Made by a program: the position numbers and the translations under genes
The notes under the pieces: model-generated
The model's database searches: none
What the model was told of the DNA's origin: nothing
The model's input: only the letters and a program-made list of their open reading frames with translations
Assembly: GCF_022565475.1 (NCBI RefSeq)
Contig: NZ_JAIUMR010000001.1
Span: forward strand, 186,001 to 250,000
DNA length: 64,000 nucleotides
Reading direction: 5' to 3'
Source of the DNA: Aliidiomarina sp.
GTDB lineage: Bacteria > Pseudomonadota > Gammaproteobacteria > Enterobacterales > Alteromonadaceae
Shown: in pieces, positions 43,891 to 53,384 of the stretch
Layout of the letters: every line of letters starts with the position of its first letter
Position numbering within the stretch: position 1 is the first letter of the stretch

Positions 43891-46544
43891 GTTTCGTTCC
43901 GCAGTGGCCGGTGCATGCCCATGAAGCTGCAGACTGGCGTCAGCAGCTTCATGCGTTTGACGAATGGTCAAAAGAGCAATTTCTCCATGCTGATATCGAA
44001 TCACTCGTTGCTGCTCGTGCTGACTTTTTTGACCAACTACTCAAAGCGCTGTGGCAACGTTTTTCATTTGACGCTAACGCCTGCGCGTTGATCGCCGTCG
44101 GAGGCTATGGCCGCGGTGTTCTGCATCCGCACTCGGATATCGATCTTTTATTCCTTGTTCATGAGGACATCAAGCCCGACCTGCAAGAGCAAATCTCTCG
44201 ATTTATCACCCTGCTTTGGGACTTACGTATTCAAATTGGTCATTCGGTGCGCTCTCTCGACGAGTGCTTTTCACATGCAGCCGACGATATCACCATTGCC
44301 ACAAGTTTAATCGAACATCGATTACTCGCTGGTAGCCCAGTTTTAACTGAACAGCTCGAGTTGCGACTTCATCATGATTTTCCATGGTCAAGTCGTGATT
44401 TTTATCAAGCAAAAAAAGCGGAACAGGTAGAGCGCCACCTGCATTACCACGGTACCGCTTATAATCTTGAGCCCAATATCAAAGCTTCACCGGGCGGATT
44501 GCGTGACATTCAAACCATTAGCTGGATCGCCAAACAGCATTTCAATACGCAGAATGACGAGAGCTTAGTTGAGTTTAACTTCATCACTGCCGAAGAATTT
44601 ATCGAATTAAAAGAATGCACTGAATTTCTCTGGCGTATTCGGTTTGCCTTGCATCTTGTTGCTGGGAAAAGCGAAGATCGGCTGCTTTTTGATTTTCAGC
44701 CGGATGTCGCACAAATGCTCGGCTACGCGCATAACGAACAAGGTGAGAATTTTTCCGTAAAACATGCCGTCGAACGCATGATGAAAGACTTCTTCAAAGT
44801 GGTTTTGCGCGTTGGCGAACTCAACCGAATGCTCTTACAGTTCTTTGAGCAAGCCATATTAGGGCCGATGACGCTCGCGCAACCGACCGCACTCAGTGCC
44901 GACTTTGCTTATTTGCCGCTTGAATCGAAGACACACGATTCGTCATCAGTACGCTGGCAAATCGTTGCTCGCCATGACGATGCTTTTCAACAGCCCCAGC
45001 GCATACTCGACTTTTTCTTGCTCATTGCCGAACATCCGCAAATTACCAGTGTTCATTCGCATACCATTCGATTGTTACGCAACGCACGGCGGGAACTCGA
45101 CGGCTATCTCATTGAACATGAGCACTGCCGGCAACGCTTTATGCAGTTGATCGAACATCCAAATAGTTTTGCCTACGCCTTTGAGCTGATGCATCGTTAC
45201 GGCATCATGGCCCGTTATCTTCCTGCTTGGGATCAGATCGTCGGACAAATGCAATTTGATTTGTTTCACGCATACACCGTCGATGAACACACCTTTCGAT
45301 TGGTGCGTAACTTGTACAAATTAAGTCATCAAGATAGTGAAGAGTTTCCTTTAGCAAGCAGCTTAATTGACGCCATGGAACATCCGGAATGGCTCTATCT
45401 AGCTGGTATCTTCCATGATATCGCCAAAGGTCGTGGCGGCGACCACTCGCAACTTGGTGCCGAAGACGCTCGCCAGTTTGGCCAGCAACATCAGTTAAAT
45501 GATCACGCCACCGATTTGATTGCATGGCTAGTCGAACAACATCTCTTGATGTCGGTTACCGCGCAAAAACGAGATATCTATGACCCTGAAGTGATTGCAA
45601 CGTTTGCCAAGGCCTGTGCCAGCCAAGAACGACTCGATTACCTGTATTGCTTAACCGTCGCAGATATTCGCGCGACAAATTCCAACCTTTGGAATAATTG
45701 GAAAGGCACGCTTTTAGAGGAACTCTATCGAGCGACCACTGAGTTACTCCAACAAAAAGATCAGAAGACCTTTGATGTGCGTCAGCGTGTGCAAAACAAC
45801 CGTCAGCTCGCGATGGGGTTACTCCTAAGTGCTGGCTTCAGTGTCGCCGATATAAACCAATTATGGGGTCGTTTCACCGCCGACTACTTTTTCCGCCATA
45901 CGCCCGAGCAAATCGCTTGGCACTCACAAAACATCATGCACGTGCAAGAGCATCAGCTGCCGTTGGTTTTGATTGGCGATGAAAACAACACGGGAACGAC
46001 TGAACTCTTTATTTATCATCACGAAGAGAGCCACCTCTTCGCAAAAGTTGCTGCCGTCCTTGATAGTGAGCAACTGAGTATTCATGATGCGCAGATTCTG
46101 AATACGCGCGATGGTTACGTCATGGACACCTTCATCGTATTGCAGCGTGATGGTTTGCCTTTGTCGGAAGCACGCCGGATTGAAGAGCTCCATCAACACC
46201 TGCACGACGTGCTTCGAAAACGAAGAAAAGTGCCCAGCACGCAGCGCACTTTGTCTCGCCGCCTGCGTAACTTCGATGTGCGGACAAGCGTGAAATTTAT
46301 CAATTTGAAGAATGCGCGACGCACCACGTTCGAGTTAATTGCACTTGATCGGCCGGGACTCATTGCGCGCATTGCGCATGTTTTCCAAGAGCTGAACATT
46401 AATCTTGTTGCCGCAAAAATAACCACCGTTGGCGAACAAGCTGAAGATCTTTTTATCGTTGCGTCGAATCAACAACAAGCCTTGACAGAATTCGAGCGCA
46501 ACACGTTAAAAAAGGCTATTATTGCCGCTCTTGAACAAAATTGA
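43887..46544 (+). CDS. glnD: Bifunctional uridylyltransferase/uridylyl-removing enzyme GlnD
   Basis: The 885-residue nitrogen sensor has four parts. They are a nucleotidyltransferase domain with GGYGRGVLHPHSDIDLLFLV, a helical linker, an HD phosphohydrolase domain with GIFHDIAKGRGGDHS and VEQHLLMS, and two C-terminal ACT domains. The last ACT contains FELIALDRPGLIARIAHVF. It uridylylates PII proteins when glutamine is low and de-uridylylates them when glutamine is high. All catalytic motifs are intact. It is coupled to map and followed by dapD. Confidence 0.97.
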   Translation: MSFVPQWPVHAHEAADWRQQLHAFDEWSKEQFLHADIESLVAARADFFDQLLKALWQRFSFDANACALIAVGGYGRGVLHPHSDIDLLFLVHEDIKPDLQEQISRFITLLWDLRIQIGHSVRSLDECFSHAADDITIATSLIEHRLLAGSPVLTEQLELRLHHDFPWSSRDFYQAKKAEQVERHLHYHGTAYNLEPNIKASPGGLRDIQTISWIAKQHFNTQNDESLVEFNFITAEEFIELKECTEFLWRIRFALHLVAGKSEDRLLFDFQPDVAQMLGYAHNEQGENFSVKHAVERMMKDFFKVVLRVGELNRMLLQFFEQAILGPMTLAQPTALSADFAYLPLESKTHDSSSVRWQIVARHDDAFQQPQRILDFFLLIAEHPQITSVHSHTIRLLRNARRELDGYLIEHEHCRQRFMQLIEHPNSFAYAFELMHRYGIMARYLPAWDQIVGQMQFDLFHAYTVDEHTFRLVRNLYKLSHQDSEEFPLASSLIDAMEHPEWLYLAGIFHDIAKGRGGDHSQLGAEDARQFGQQHQLNDHATDLIAWLVEQHLLMSVTAQKRDIYDPEVIATFAKACASQERLDYLYCLTVADIRATNSNLWNNWKGTLLEELYRATTELLQQKDQKTFDVRQRVQNNRQLAMGLLLSAGFSVADINQLWGRFTADYFFRHTPEQIAWHSQNIMHVQEHQLPLVLIGDENNTGTTELFIYHHEESHLFAKVAAVLDSEQLSIHDAQILNTRDGYVMDTFIVLQRDGLPLSEARRIEELHQHLHDVLRKRRKVPSTQRTLSRRLRNFDVRTSVKFINLKNARRTTFELIALDRPGLIARIAHVFQELNINLVAAKITTVGEQAEDLFIVASNQQQALTEFERNTLKKAIIAALEQN

Positions 46545-46569
46545 ATAGATAGAAACTGGAAGGTCCAAC

Positions 46570-47394
46570 ATGAGTGCACTACAACAGGTTATTGAGCAAG
46601 CTTTTGAAAACCGTCAAGAACTAAGTCCGAGTTCGGCACCGACTGACGTTCGTGCGGCGGTCGCTGAAGTGCTTGCGCGCTTAGACAACGGCAGTCTCCG
46701 CGTCGCCGAGAAAATTGATGGCGCTTGGGTTGTGCATGAATGGGTGAAAAAAGCCGTTCTGTTATCGTTTCGTCTCAATGACAACGTCTTGATGGCCGGC
46801 GGTGAAACCAATTTTTATGACAAGGTCCCAAGTAAATATGCCGACTATAGTGCTGCCGATTTCGCTCGCGATGGCGTGCGTATTGTGCCACCAGCCATGG
46901 TGCGTCGCGGCGCATTTGTTGGCAAAAATGTCGTCGTGATGCCGTCCTACGTGAACATTGGTGCCTTTGTTGACAGCGGTTCCATGATCGACACCTGGGC
47001 GACTGTTGGTTCTTGTGCGCAGATTGGTAAAAACGTGCATTTATCCGGTGGCGTCGGCATTGGCGGTGTTCTCGAGCCACTGCAAGCGAACCCAACCATC
47101 ATTGAAGATAATTGTTTTATCGGCGCCCGTTCTGAAATCGTTGAAGGCGTGATTGTTGAAGAAGGCGCGGTTATTTCAATGGGCGTCTATATCGGTCAAA
47201 GCACGCGTATTTTCGATCGGGAAAGCGGCGAAGTCCATTATGGTCGAGTACCGGCAGGTTCGGTCGTTGTGCCAGGTTCATTACCAGCAAAAGACGGTAC
47301 ACATTCACTCTATGCGGCCATTATCGTGAAAAAAGTGGACGCCAAAACACGGGCGAAAGTTGGCATTAACGAACTGCTTCGTAGCGCTGAATAA
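46570..47394 (+). CDS. dapD: 2,3,4,5-tetrahydropyridine-2,6-dicarboxylate N-succinyltransferase
   Basis: The 274-residue left-handed beta-helix acyltransferase has hexapeptide repeats in residues about 110-230 ([32 protein letters not shown]) and [11 protein letters not shown]. It transfers succinyl from succinyl-CoA in the lysine and diaminopimelate pathway. AAGG lies 6 bases before the ATG. It ends at a strong terminator. LysC, the first enzyme of the same pathway, is encoded at 50-52 kb under lysine control. Confidence 0.97.
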   Translation: MSALQQVIEQAFENRQELSPSSAPTDVRAAVAEVLARLDNGSLRVAEKIDGAWVVHEWVKKAVLLSFRLNDNVLMAGGETNFYDKVPSKYADYSAADFARDGVRIVPPAMVRRGAFVGKNVVVMPSYVNIGAFVDSGSMIDTWATVGSCAQIGKNVHLSGGVGIGGVLEPLQANPTIIEDNCFIGARSEIVEGVIVEEGAVISMGVYIGQSTRIFDRESGEVHYGRVPAGSVVVPGSLPAKDGTHSLYAAIIVKKVDAKTRAKVGINELLRSAE

Positions 47395-47410
47395 CGCCTT
47401 TGCATTGCCT

Positions 47411-47440
47411 AAAAAGCCAGCAACCCTGCTGGCTTTTTTT
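47411..47440. terminator. Bidirectional terminator between dapD and truC
   Basis: AGCCAGCA (47415-47422) and TGCTGGCT (47427-47434) form an 8-base stem with A-run before and T-run after, ending both the dapD and the convergent truC transcripts. Confidence 0.85.
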
Positions 47441-47444
47441 GTTG

Positions 47445-48236
47445 CTAAACGTCGTTCTGCTGAAACGGCCACTTAAAACACTCAGGCACCGGAACCTCAA
47501 GCGAAACCTGTTCGTTATTCAAAGGGTGAGGGAAGCTGAGGTGTGTTGCCGCCAACAAAAGCCGACGAATACCAAAATGCTCGCGAAAGAATTTATTCTG
47601 GCGACCATCGCCATGATTGGTGTCACCAATAATCGGATGGCGTAAATGTGCTAGATGTCGACGCAGCTGATGTTTACGACCGGTTTTCGGAGATAACTGT
47701 AGCAATGAATAGCGGCTTGTCGCATGTTTTTTGCTGACTGCAAACGGCAACTCAATCTGATCCAAACAGAGGTAATCGGTGATCGCTTCCTGCGCAGCCT
47801 TATCTGGATCTGCGAGTTTGTCGGCAATTTTATCGAGCTCTTCTTTCAGCGGATAGTCTATGCGACCATGCCCTTGCACATAACCACGAACGACCGCATG
47901 GTAGACCTTATTCACTTTTTTTGCGGTGAATAAGTCACCCATCAAAGTTGCAATTTCGGCACTTAAAGCGAATACCATGAGTCCCGATGTCGGTCGATCT
48001 AAGCGATGAACGGGGAAAACGTGCTGGCCAATTTGGTCGCGCAGCAGCTGCATGGCGAACCACTTTTCCCGGCGCGCTAACGCGGTTCTGTGCACCAGCA
48101 ATCCCGCTGGCTTATCAATCACAACGATCGCATCGTCTTGATAAACGATATTTAATTCAGGTCGTTCTTGTCCGTTGACCGGGTCGACCCACTGTTGCGT
48201 GAGCATCAAACCTTTAGTGTCGAGCATGATGACCAT
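47445..48236 (-). CDS. truC: tRNA pseudouridine(65) synthase TruC
   Basis: This RluA-family enzyme is up to 263 residues long. The catalytic Asp is in HRLDRPTSGLMVFAL, with VIDKPAGLLVHR and GRKHQLRRHLAHLRHPIIGDTNHGDG also present. It isomerises U65 in tRNA. The yqcC-truC pairing and the THLSFPHP tail support TruC over other RluA-type enzymes. Several starts are possible (48236, 48227, 48206); the first two overlap yqcC. Confidence 0.92.
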   Translation of the reverse strand: MVIMLDTKGLMLTQQWVDPVNGQERPELNIVYQDDAIVVIDKPAGLLVHRTALARREKWFAMQLLRDQIGQHVFPVHRLDRPTSGLMVFALSAEIATLMGDLFTAKKVNKVYHAVVRGYVQGHGRIDYPLKEELDKIADKLADPDKAAQEAITDYLCLDQIELPFAVSKKHATSRYSLLQLSPKTGRKHQLRRHLAHLRHPIIGDTNHGDGRQNKFFREHFGIRRLLLAATHLSFPHPLNNEQVSLEVPVPECFKWPFQQNDV

Positions 48237-48561
48237 CCAACAATTCGTCGAGCGCTTTTAACTGCAGAATCACTTGCCGATAATCGCGTAAACTTCCGCG
48301 CCACACTTCAATCGCCATCGGGCTTATGGCAATTGCATTCGGCAGCGCTTGGCGTTGTTCGATCATTGTCTGCAACGTTGGAATCAGCACAAACTGCAAC
48401 CATTGGTGAAAATCAAGGGTGTCACTGGCAAACGGTTGGCTGCTCTGCAGCGCGCTCGGCGCCGGCGGTTCACTTTGCCAAAGTTGCAGTGATTTCAATT
48501 CGTTCTCAAGCGCGTCGAGAATGGTCAGTGTTTGCTGAGCGATACTTAGCGGTTTTGTCAT
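48214..48561 (-). CDS. yqcC: YqcC family protein (DUF446)
   Basis: About 115 residues from ATG 48561 (MTKPLSIAQQTLTILDALENELKSLQLW). The track start 31 codons upstream runs into the divergent gene and has no family match. The helical protein has the conserved pattern FHQWLQFVLIPTLQ and LPNAIAISPMAIEVW. Its function is unknown. It overlaps truC, as in E. coli where yqcC and truC are adjacent, so a link to tRNA modification is possible. Confidence 0.9.
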   Translation of the reverse strand: MTKPLSIAQQTLTILDALENELKSLQLWQSEPPAPSALQSSQPFASDTLDFHQWLQFVLIPTLQTMIEQRQALPNAIAISPMAIEVWRGSLRDYRQVILQLKALDELLDGHHARH

Positions 48562-48637
48562 TGCTTTGATTGTACCTAAATGCCGAGGGCGGTATGATAA
48601 CCGCAAAGAATTAAAGACCATACTATAACGGAAAACC

Positions 48638-49732
48638 ATGCAGTCAATCGACACCCTCAGTGATTTTCTTACCGTCGCCGGCTCCGGTCATGCGGCGACG
48701 ACTGGCTATCGAGTTTACGATTTGAGTCGACGCGTACAGCCGATCGACAGGCACGAATTCGCTCGCATTGAACGTGGCGAAACCCCGTTTCCCTACCCGC
48801 GGCAACAACAAGCATTTCTTGGTGTGGTCTTTTGGAATACAACGCGCGCAGATGACCCGTACATTTGGTTTATTCGTTTACCGCTCGACGAACGCGGTCT
48901 CTTTCAACATGCGGCAAGACAGCACTTTCTGAGTATCGTAGTCGCCGCCCTCGAAAGCGAAACAAGCCAGCACAGTGCTCAAGAACAGGAAAAAATTCTC
49001 GCCCAGAACCCCTATATCTTTACACCTGACGAAGCGCGTCGGGCTGCATTTCATGCGCAAGTGAGTCGTGACTTAAACCACCCACCCTCGATTTATTTTG
49101 AAGATGCTGAGGCCTGGTTAAGTGAACAAGGGCGTCATAACAATAGCGAAAAAGCTTGGCAAAATATTGGTATCCAAGGCATTCACGATGTCAGTTGCCG
49201 ACGTTTGAACTCCCCTGCCATCATCAACACCCTAAAGCACGATTTCAAAGATTGGCCAGAACCGTTGCAAAACGCCGTCGTCGAGGCCATTGAACATCAA
49301 CAAATTCCTGAGGCTTTGGCACAACACTGGCGCGACGAACTCGCCTCACATCTGCAGTCGAACAAGCTGAACACCGACGTAATTCTCAGTCGCTTGCGTT
49401 TGTTATCGTCGTTCAGTCATCAGGACACGACACAAAAAGTCGTTCAGCAGTTACTGCAAAAACTGCCGAATCAAGAGCCCGATCGTCAGGATATTCTTCT
49501 CGCTTTAGGCGCGCGCTGCTGGTCTGCATTGGCCAATACGGCAAACATAAACGCTTATTTCACCGCGTTAGCGGCGGAGTCCGAAGCTGTCTTTGTCGGT
49601 ATTTTTCGCGACTTAGTAATGTTGCCTGAATTACGCGGGCTGATACTCAATTTGTTCCGTCAACCGAATTTGGCTCCAGAACTACAACTGGCCTTTCAGC
49701 AACTCGCGAATCGTACGCGGAGCCAAGCATGA
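48638..49732 (+). CDS. DUF3549 family protein
   Basis: This 364-residue cytoplasmic protein has the family opening TLSDFLTVAGSGHAATTGYRVYDLSRRV, then WFIRLPLDERGLF and a helical C-terminal half with Gln-rich segments. DUF3549 is found mainly in Alteromonadales and Vibrionales and has no known function. It starts divergently from yqcC and overlaps the DUF3301 gene by 4 bases (ATGA), so the two are translated together. Confidence 0.85.
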   Translation: MQSIDTLSDFLTVAGSGHAATTGYRVYDLSRRVQPIDRHEFARIERGETPFPYPRQQQAFLGVVFWNTTRADDPYIWFIRLPLDERGLFQHAARQHFLSIVVAALESETSQHSAQEQEKILAQNPYIFTPDEARRAAFHAQVSRDLNHPPSIYFEDAEAWLSEQGRHNNSEKAWQNIGIQGIHDVSCRRLNSPAIINTLKHDFKDWPEPLQNAVVEAIEHQQIPEALAQHWRDELASHLQSNKLNTDVILSRLRLLSSFSHQDTTQKVVQQLLQKLPNQEPDRQDILLALGARCWSALANTANINAYFTALAAESEAVFVGIFRDLVMLPELRGLILNLFRQPNLAPELQLAFQQLANRTRSQA

Positions 49733-50286
49733 GCGCCGGTCTGCTCGATGCCTTAGCCTTACTTGGCTTATTTCTGCTTGGCTATTTATTTTGGCAGTGG
49801 CGATTACAGGAAGAGCAAGCACGCCGTCACGCCGAGCAAGTCTGCGAGAAAAACAATGTTCAATTTCTTGATATTGCCCGCAGCAGTGGCCGTTTGGCTT
49901 TAAAACCTAAGCTTGGCTGGCAGGCTCGCTTTACCTTCGGCTTTAGTAGCGATAGCAAGTCTCGCTATGAAGGTGAAATCGTGCTCATTAACCTTTATTT
50001 AAAACAAGCGTTGTTACCACCGTTTCGTTTTCACGCAGAAGTTGACAATGACATCGTCGAAGCGGAACCCGTCGCCACTGCTGCTAGCGAGCCAGCGACG
50101 ACGTCTGAACCCGAACCAAAATCGACGGCCAGTAACTACAATGTCAGCTATGGTGATGCAACCGCGCGAGTGAAACAAAGAAGTTCTGCTCACCAAGTGC
50201 CAGCGCCGACTCACGCCACGCATCGACACGATGAACTTGACGATGTGGTCGACGCTATTTTTCCTGACGACTTTCCGCTGCAGTAG
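49729..50286 (+). CDS. DUF3301 family membrane-anchored protein
   Basis: A 185-residue protein with one N-terminal membrane helix (LLDALALLGLFLLGYLFWQW). The DUF3301 core follows (QARRHAEQVCEKNNVQFLDIARSSGRLALK, FTFGFSSDSKSRYEGEIVLIN). After residue ~105 it has an Ala/Glu/Pro-rich linker that looks disordered and is not part of the core. Function unknown. Coupling to DUF3549 suggests the two act together near the inner membrane. It is convergent with lysC. Confidence 0.83.
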   Translation: MSAGLLDALALLGLFLLGYLFWQWRLQEEQARRHAEQVCEKNNVQFLDIARSSGRLALKPKLGWQARFTFGFSSDSKSRYEGEIVLINLYLKQALLPPFRFHAEVDNDIVEAEPVATAASEPATTSEPEPKSTASNYNVSYGDATARVKQRSSAHQVPAPTHATHRHDELDDVVDAIFPDDFPLQ

Positions 50287-50318
50287 CGCCTGAATAGCAC
50301 AGCGCAACGGCCGCGTTG

Positions 50319-51686
50319 TTACTCTAGAAAACCTTGATGTAAGGTTTGTAGAACGCCGGCCGCATCGGCTTCGCGCACCAAAAAACATAAGTTATTTGGA
50401 CTTGCGCCTTGACTGATCATGCGAATATTACTGTCGGCAATGCAGGAAAAAATACGACTGGCAACTTTCGGCGTATTTGATAGCTGATGGCCAATGACAG
50501 CAATCAAGGCTAAATTGTCTTCCACTGTTACTTCGCACAAAGCTTCTAACTCACCCATTAACGCAGGCGTTACCAATCGCTTGCCAGAAGAATGTGAACC
50601 GGTAGAGTCGAGCGTTAAGGCAACCGAAACTTCTGAGGTGGTAATCAAATCGACCGAGATACGGTGCCGAGCAAGGATGGCAAAAAGTTCGGCTAAAAAG
50701 CCGCGAGCATGCAGCATATTCAAGCTGCGCACCGTCAAGAGAACCTGTCCACGGCGCACGCTGAGCGCTCGGCAAACGGGCCGTTCCGTGGTTTGATGGC
50801 GAATCCAAGTACCTGCTTTCTCGGGTTCCCGACTGCAACCAACAAACACTGGAATCTGCGCGCGTTGCGCTGGCAATAGCGTTGCTGGATGCAAAATTTT
50901 AGCGCCAAACGTTGCCATTTCCGCGGCTTCAGCGAACGTAATTTCGGTAATCGGTCGCGCCGTTGGAACTTGCCGCGGGTCACAGGTGTAGATTCCATCC
51001 ACATCGGTCCAAATCTGCAACGCATGGGCGTCGAGCGCTTCAGCAAATAGCGCGGCGCTATAATCCGAGCCACCACGCCCCAGCGTCGTCGTTCGACCAG
51101 CTGCATCAGCACCGATAAAGCCTTGGGTGACGACACAATAGTTATTCAGTAAATCACTTAGGTGCTCATTAACCAGCATACCAATCCGTTTTGGCCGCGG
51201 CTCTGCATGACCGAAATGGCTATCCGTTCGAATGACGTCACACGCGTTAAAGTCCCGCGCTGTGCAACCACGTTGACGTAGCACTTCTGCTAACAACAAC
51301 GACGAGCAGCGTTCACCCAGTGCCAACAACTCATCTTGCTGCGCTTCGGTTTGCTGTTCAGCTAATTGTTGACTTAATTGAGCCATGTTAACGAGGTAGT
51401 CACGAACCTGAGCTGCCACTTCAGGTGCCGGTTCAAGCTTCGCCTGTATCGCATGCTGAATTTGCATAATCTCGCTGAGCAACTGCGCTCGTGCACTTTC
51501 ATCGACAACTCCGGCAGCAAGCTCGGCAAGACGATTGGTGACCCCAGCGGCAGCACTCACGACAACTAAACGAATGGAAGGGTTTTCTTGAATAATATCA
51601 GCACAGCGTTGCAGCGCCTCAAAATTCGCGACCGACGTGCCACCAAATTTGGCGACGATGATGGGGAAATTAGAATGTAATTGCAT
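50319..51686 (-). CDS. lysC: Aspartate kinase, lysine-sensitive (AK III type)
   Basis: This 455-residue protein has the kinase motif VAKFGGTSVANF, TLGRGGSDYSAAL and TDVDGIYTCDPR, then two ACT domains (VSVDLITTSEVSVALTLDS, NIRMISQGASPNNLCFLV). There is no homoserine dehydrogenase fusion. It phosphorylates aspartate, the first step to lysine, methionine and threonine. Its leader is a lysine riboswitch, so expression falls when lysine is plentiful, and the ACT domains add feedback on activity. Confidence 0.96.
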   Translation of the reverse strand: MQLHSNFPIIVAKFGGTSVANFEALQRCADIIQENPSIRLVVVSAAAGVTNRLAELAAGVVDESARAQLLSEIMQIQHAIQAKLEPAPEVAAQVRDYLVNMAQLSQQLAEQQTEAQQDELLALGERCSSLLLAEVLRQRGCTARDFNACDVIRTDSHFGHAEPRPKRIGMLVNEHLSDLLNNYCVVTQGFIGADAAGRTTTLGRGGSDYSAALFAEALDAHALQIWTDVDGIYTCDPRQVPTARPITEITFAEAAEMATFGAKILHPATLLPAQRAQIPVFVGCSREPEKAGTWIRHQTTERPVCRALSVRRGQVLLTVRSLNMLHARGFLAELFAILARHRISVDLITTSEVSVALTLDSTGSHSSGKRLVTPALMGELEALCEVTVEDNLALIAVIGHQLSNTPKVASRIFSCIADSNIRMISQGASPNNLCFLVREADAAGVLQTLHQGFLE

Positions 51687-51762
51687 GCGCTCCGAACCTT
51701 AGATTTGTTCGCAGAGCTTAGGAACGAGGATACCCTACCATTTGGCGAGTTAAATTTCGCTC

Positions 51763-51950
51763 CAGAAGCTCTCCACCATAAACAACGATAGTATATTCAC
51801 TATCTGGTGACAGCCTGAGGGATTCAGCCCCCATGACCGATTATTGTGTTCCCGTGCTGCACAATAACCTCGGCATTACTCCCCCTCAAATAGCTTCTTG
51901 GTGTCAACGGGACACTCCGCTCTTCTACCTGGGTAATGCACCTCTTCTGG
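51763..51950 (-). promoter_or_regulatory. Lysine riboswitch (L-box) controlling lysC
   Basis: The 188-base element on the minus strand begins CCAGAAGAGGTGC and ends GAGAGCTTCTGG, whose ends form P1 (CCAGAAG/CTTCTGG). Internal conserved blocks match the L-box: AGAGGTGC, GAGTAATGCCGAGG, GGGGGCTGAATCCC and CAGGCTGTCACC. The layout is close to the E. coli lysC leader. Just downstream, AAGCTCT can pair with AGAGCTT in the P1 3' strand, a candidate switch. No U-run follows, so control may be at translation or by Rho. Confidence 0.93.
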
Positions 51951-51952
51951 TA

Positions 51953-51974
51953 TTTCGCTAACGTGTTAGCGAAA
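51953..51974 (-). repeat. Perfect inverted repeat just upstream of the lysine riboswitch
   Basis: TTTCGCTAAC and GTTAGCGAAA flank two bases, two bases before riboswitch P1. It could be a 5' stabilising hairpin of the leader or an operator. From memory the E. coli lysC leader has a similar palindromic stem in front of P1, which favours the first view. Confidence 0.55.
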
Positions 51975-52023
51975 GAGCGCAGATTTGACCTAAATTTGCG
52001 CCAAAAGTCAACACAACCCGCAA

Positions 52024-52674
52024 TTAATCGTCGTGTAAGGCTTCGTCGTCGCGCGCTAAGAACATCAGTTGCCCGGTAATTTCACCGACCGTCACGTCAC
52101 GTAAAAAATGGAAACCACGTTGAGCGAAGAAACGAGCATACTCAGGGCGAGTCGCCAACACCGCGATACCTGTCGATTCGCGATCCTGACTGAGCACATC
52201 TCGCGCTGCATGAATCAACAAATCACCTAACCCTTGCTGACGATAGCGCTCATGGACTGCAATAAACGTCAACATGTGGTAATTCGACACGGGCATGGCG
52301 TCGTCGATGAGCCGTTCCTTCTCCAGCATTTGCCGCGTGCTAACAAAACCCGCGGTGAGTAACATCCGCAGTCGCCAATGCCAGAAGCGCTCAGGCGTAA
52401 ACGCCTGACCTTGACGGGTAATACAGACGACCCCTTCAAGCGTGTCACCGGCAAACAAACCAATCATCGGCTGTTGATGCTGATAAAAGGCATTGAGCTC
52501 CTCACGAATCGCAGCGCGTAGACGTTGCTCATACCCTTCTTTATCGGCTTTAAAGATCACTTGAAAGGTCGGATCATCGAGGTAAGCTTTGAGCAACAGG
52601 GACGCTGCAGGCGCTAAGTCATTGTCACTCAAGTACACCAAGTTACTTTCTAATTCGCGTTCGGCGGCTTGCAT
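52024..52674 (-). CDS. GNAT family N-acetyltransferase
   Basis: The 216-residue protein has the acetyl-CoA-binding motif HERYRQQGLGDLLIHAA near residue 140. The preceding strand is HMLTFIAV and a C-terminal strand follows with FFAQRGFHFL. It transfers acetyl to an unknown amine substrate. It resembles GNAT proteins of the ~210-residue type with an extended N-terminal domain. It is in the same direction as syd and lysC but separated by non-coding DNA on both sides. Confidence 0.85.
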   Translation of the reverse strand: MQAAERELESNLVYLSDNDLAPAASLLLKAYLDDPTFQVIFKADKEGYEQRLRAAIREELNAFYQHQQPMIGLFAGDTLEGVVCITRQGQAFTPERFWHWRLRMLLTAGFVSTRQMLEKERLIDDAMPVSNYHMLTFIAVHERYRQQGLGDLLIHAARDVLSQDRESTGIAVLATRPEYARFFAQRGFHFLRDVTVGEITGQLMFLARDDEALHDD

Positions 52675-52770
52675 GTAATCGTCTCAAAATCGGGGAACCA
52701 GTGGTCACTTTAAAACAAATGCCAACGGCTTGTCGATAACAATGCATTAACAATTTTGTGTGGCTTTCGC

Positions 52771-53325
52771 TCACTCGCCTTGATCCACAATCGGCTCAAG
52801 CCGCTCTAAAAACATCTCCATATCCCCAGCTAAAATGGCATGTTGCTCCTTGCCAACGTACTCAAGACCGACCGCTCCCGTCTCATTATTGACCGTAAGA
52901 AGAAGATCATCTTCATCCGTTAAGCCAATAAATAACGTAATGGGTTGCCGTAGTCGCTGTTTCATCAGCACGTGGCCAATGAGATTTTGTTGCAAGCGCT
53001 CTCCATCTTCAGGATGCATAACCTGCAGCAAAACCAGAAATTGGTCACGAAAGCGAACCATGAGGTCACCCGCATAAAACGAGTTAAAAAAACCCTGAAC
53101 CGAGGCTTGAATTGGCATTTCCAAACCTTTTTCAACGCCACTAAAGTCTAGTGCCGGTGTTTGTTCGACCGCTTGCCAGGCAATTTCACCGGATTTCGGT
53201 TTACCGCGGTAACACGGCGCATCCCAATTGGAAAGATACTCTGTGCGCGGCAATGTTCCGGCCGCTTCGTAGGCTTGCTGATAGCGTTGATGAAGCGTTT
53301 GCATTGCTTGATAAATCGACTGCAT
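52771..53325 (-). CDS. syd: SecY-interacting protein Syd
   Basis: The 184-residue cytosolic protein matches Syd length (181 in E. coli). It has YLSNWDAPCYRGKP, FNSFYAGDLMVRF, LQVMHPEDGERLQQNLIGHVLMKQRL, TLFIGLTDEDDLLLTVNN and an EXXWVEYVG-like end (GLEYVGKEQHAILA). Syd binds SecY and may check or displace faulty translocons. It is divergent from queF, the same neighbour as in E. coli. Confidence 0.95.
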   Translation of the reverse strand: MQSIYQAMQTLHQRYQQAYEAAGTLPRTEYLSNWDAPCYRGKPKSGEIAWQAVEQTPALDFSGVEKGLEMPIQASVQGFFNSFYAGDLMVRFRDQFLVLLQVMHPEDGERLQQNLIGHVLMKQRLRQPITLFIGLTDEDDLLLTVNNETGAVGLEYVGKEQHAILAGDMEMFLERLEPIVDQGE

Positions 53326-53384
53326 CTGGTCTCTTCCCTCAGAAATTCATACAATAGACGCATTCTACGCAGAGGACTCCGGAA

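Larger units (their letters stand above)
51687..52023. other. lysC leader and promoter region
   Basis: 337 bases without a gene. It contains the riboswitch (51763-51950), the palindrome (51953-51974) and a ~75-base segment before the lysC start holding the expression platform and a GGAG close to the ATG. The remaining ~50 bases up to the GNAT stop should carry the promoter; I could not assign boxes. Confidence 0.6.
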
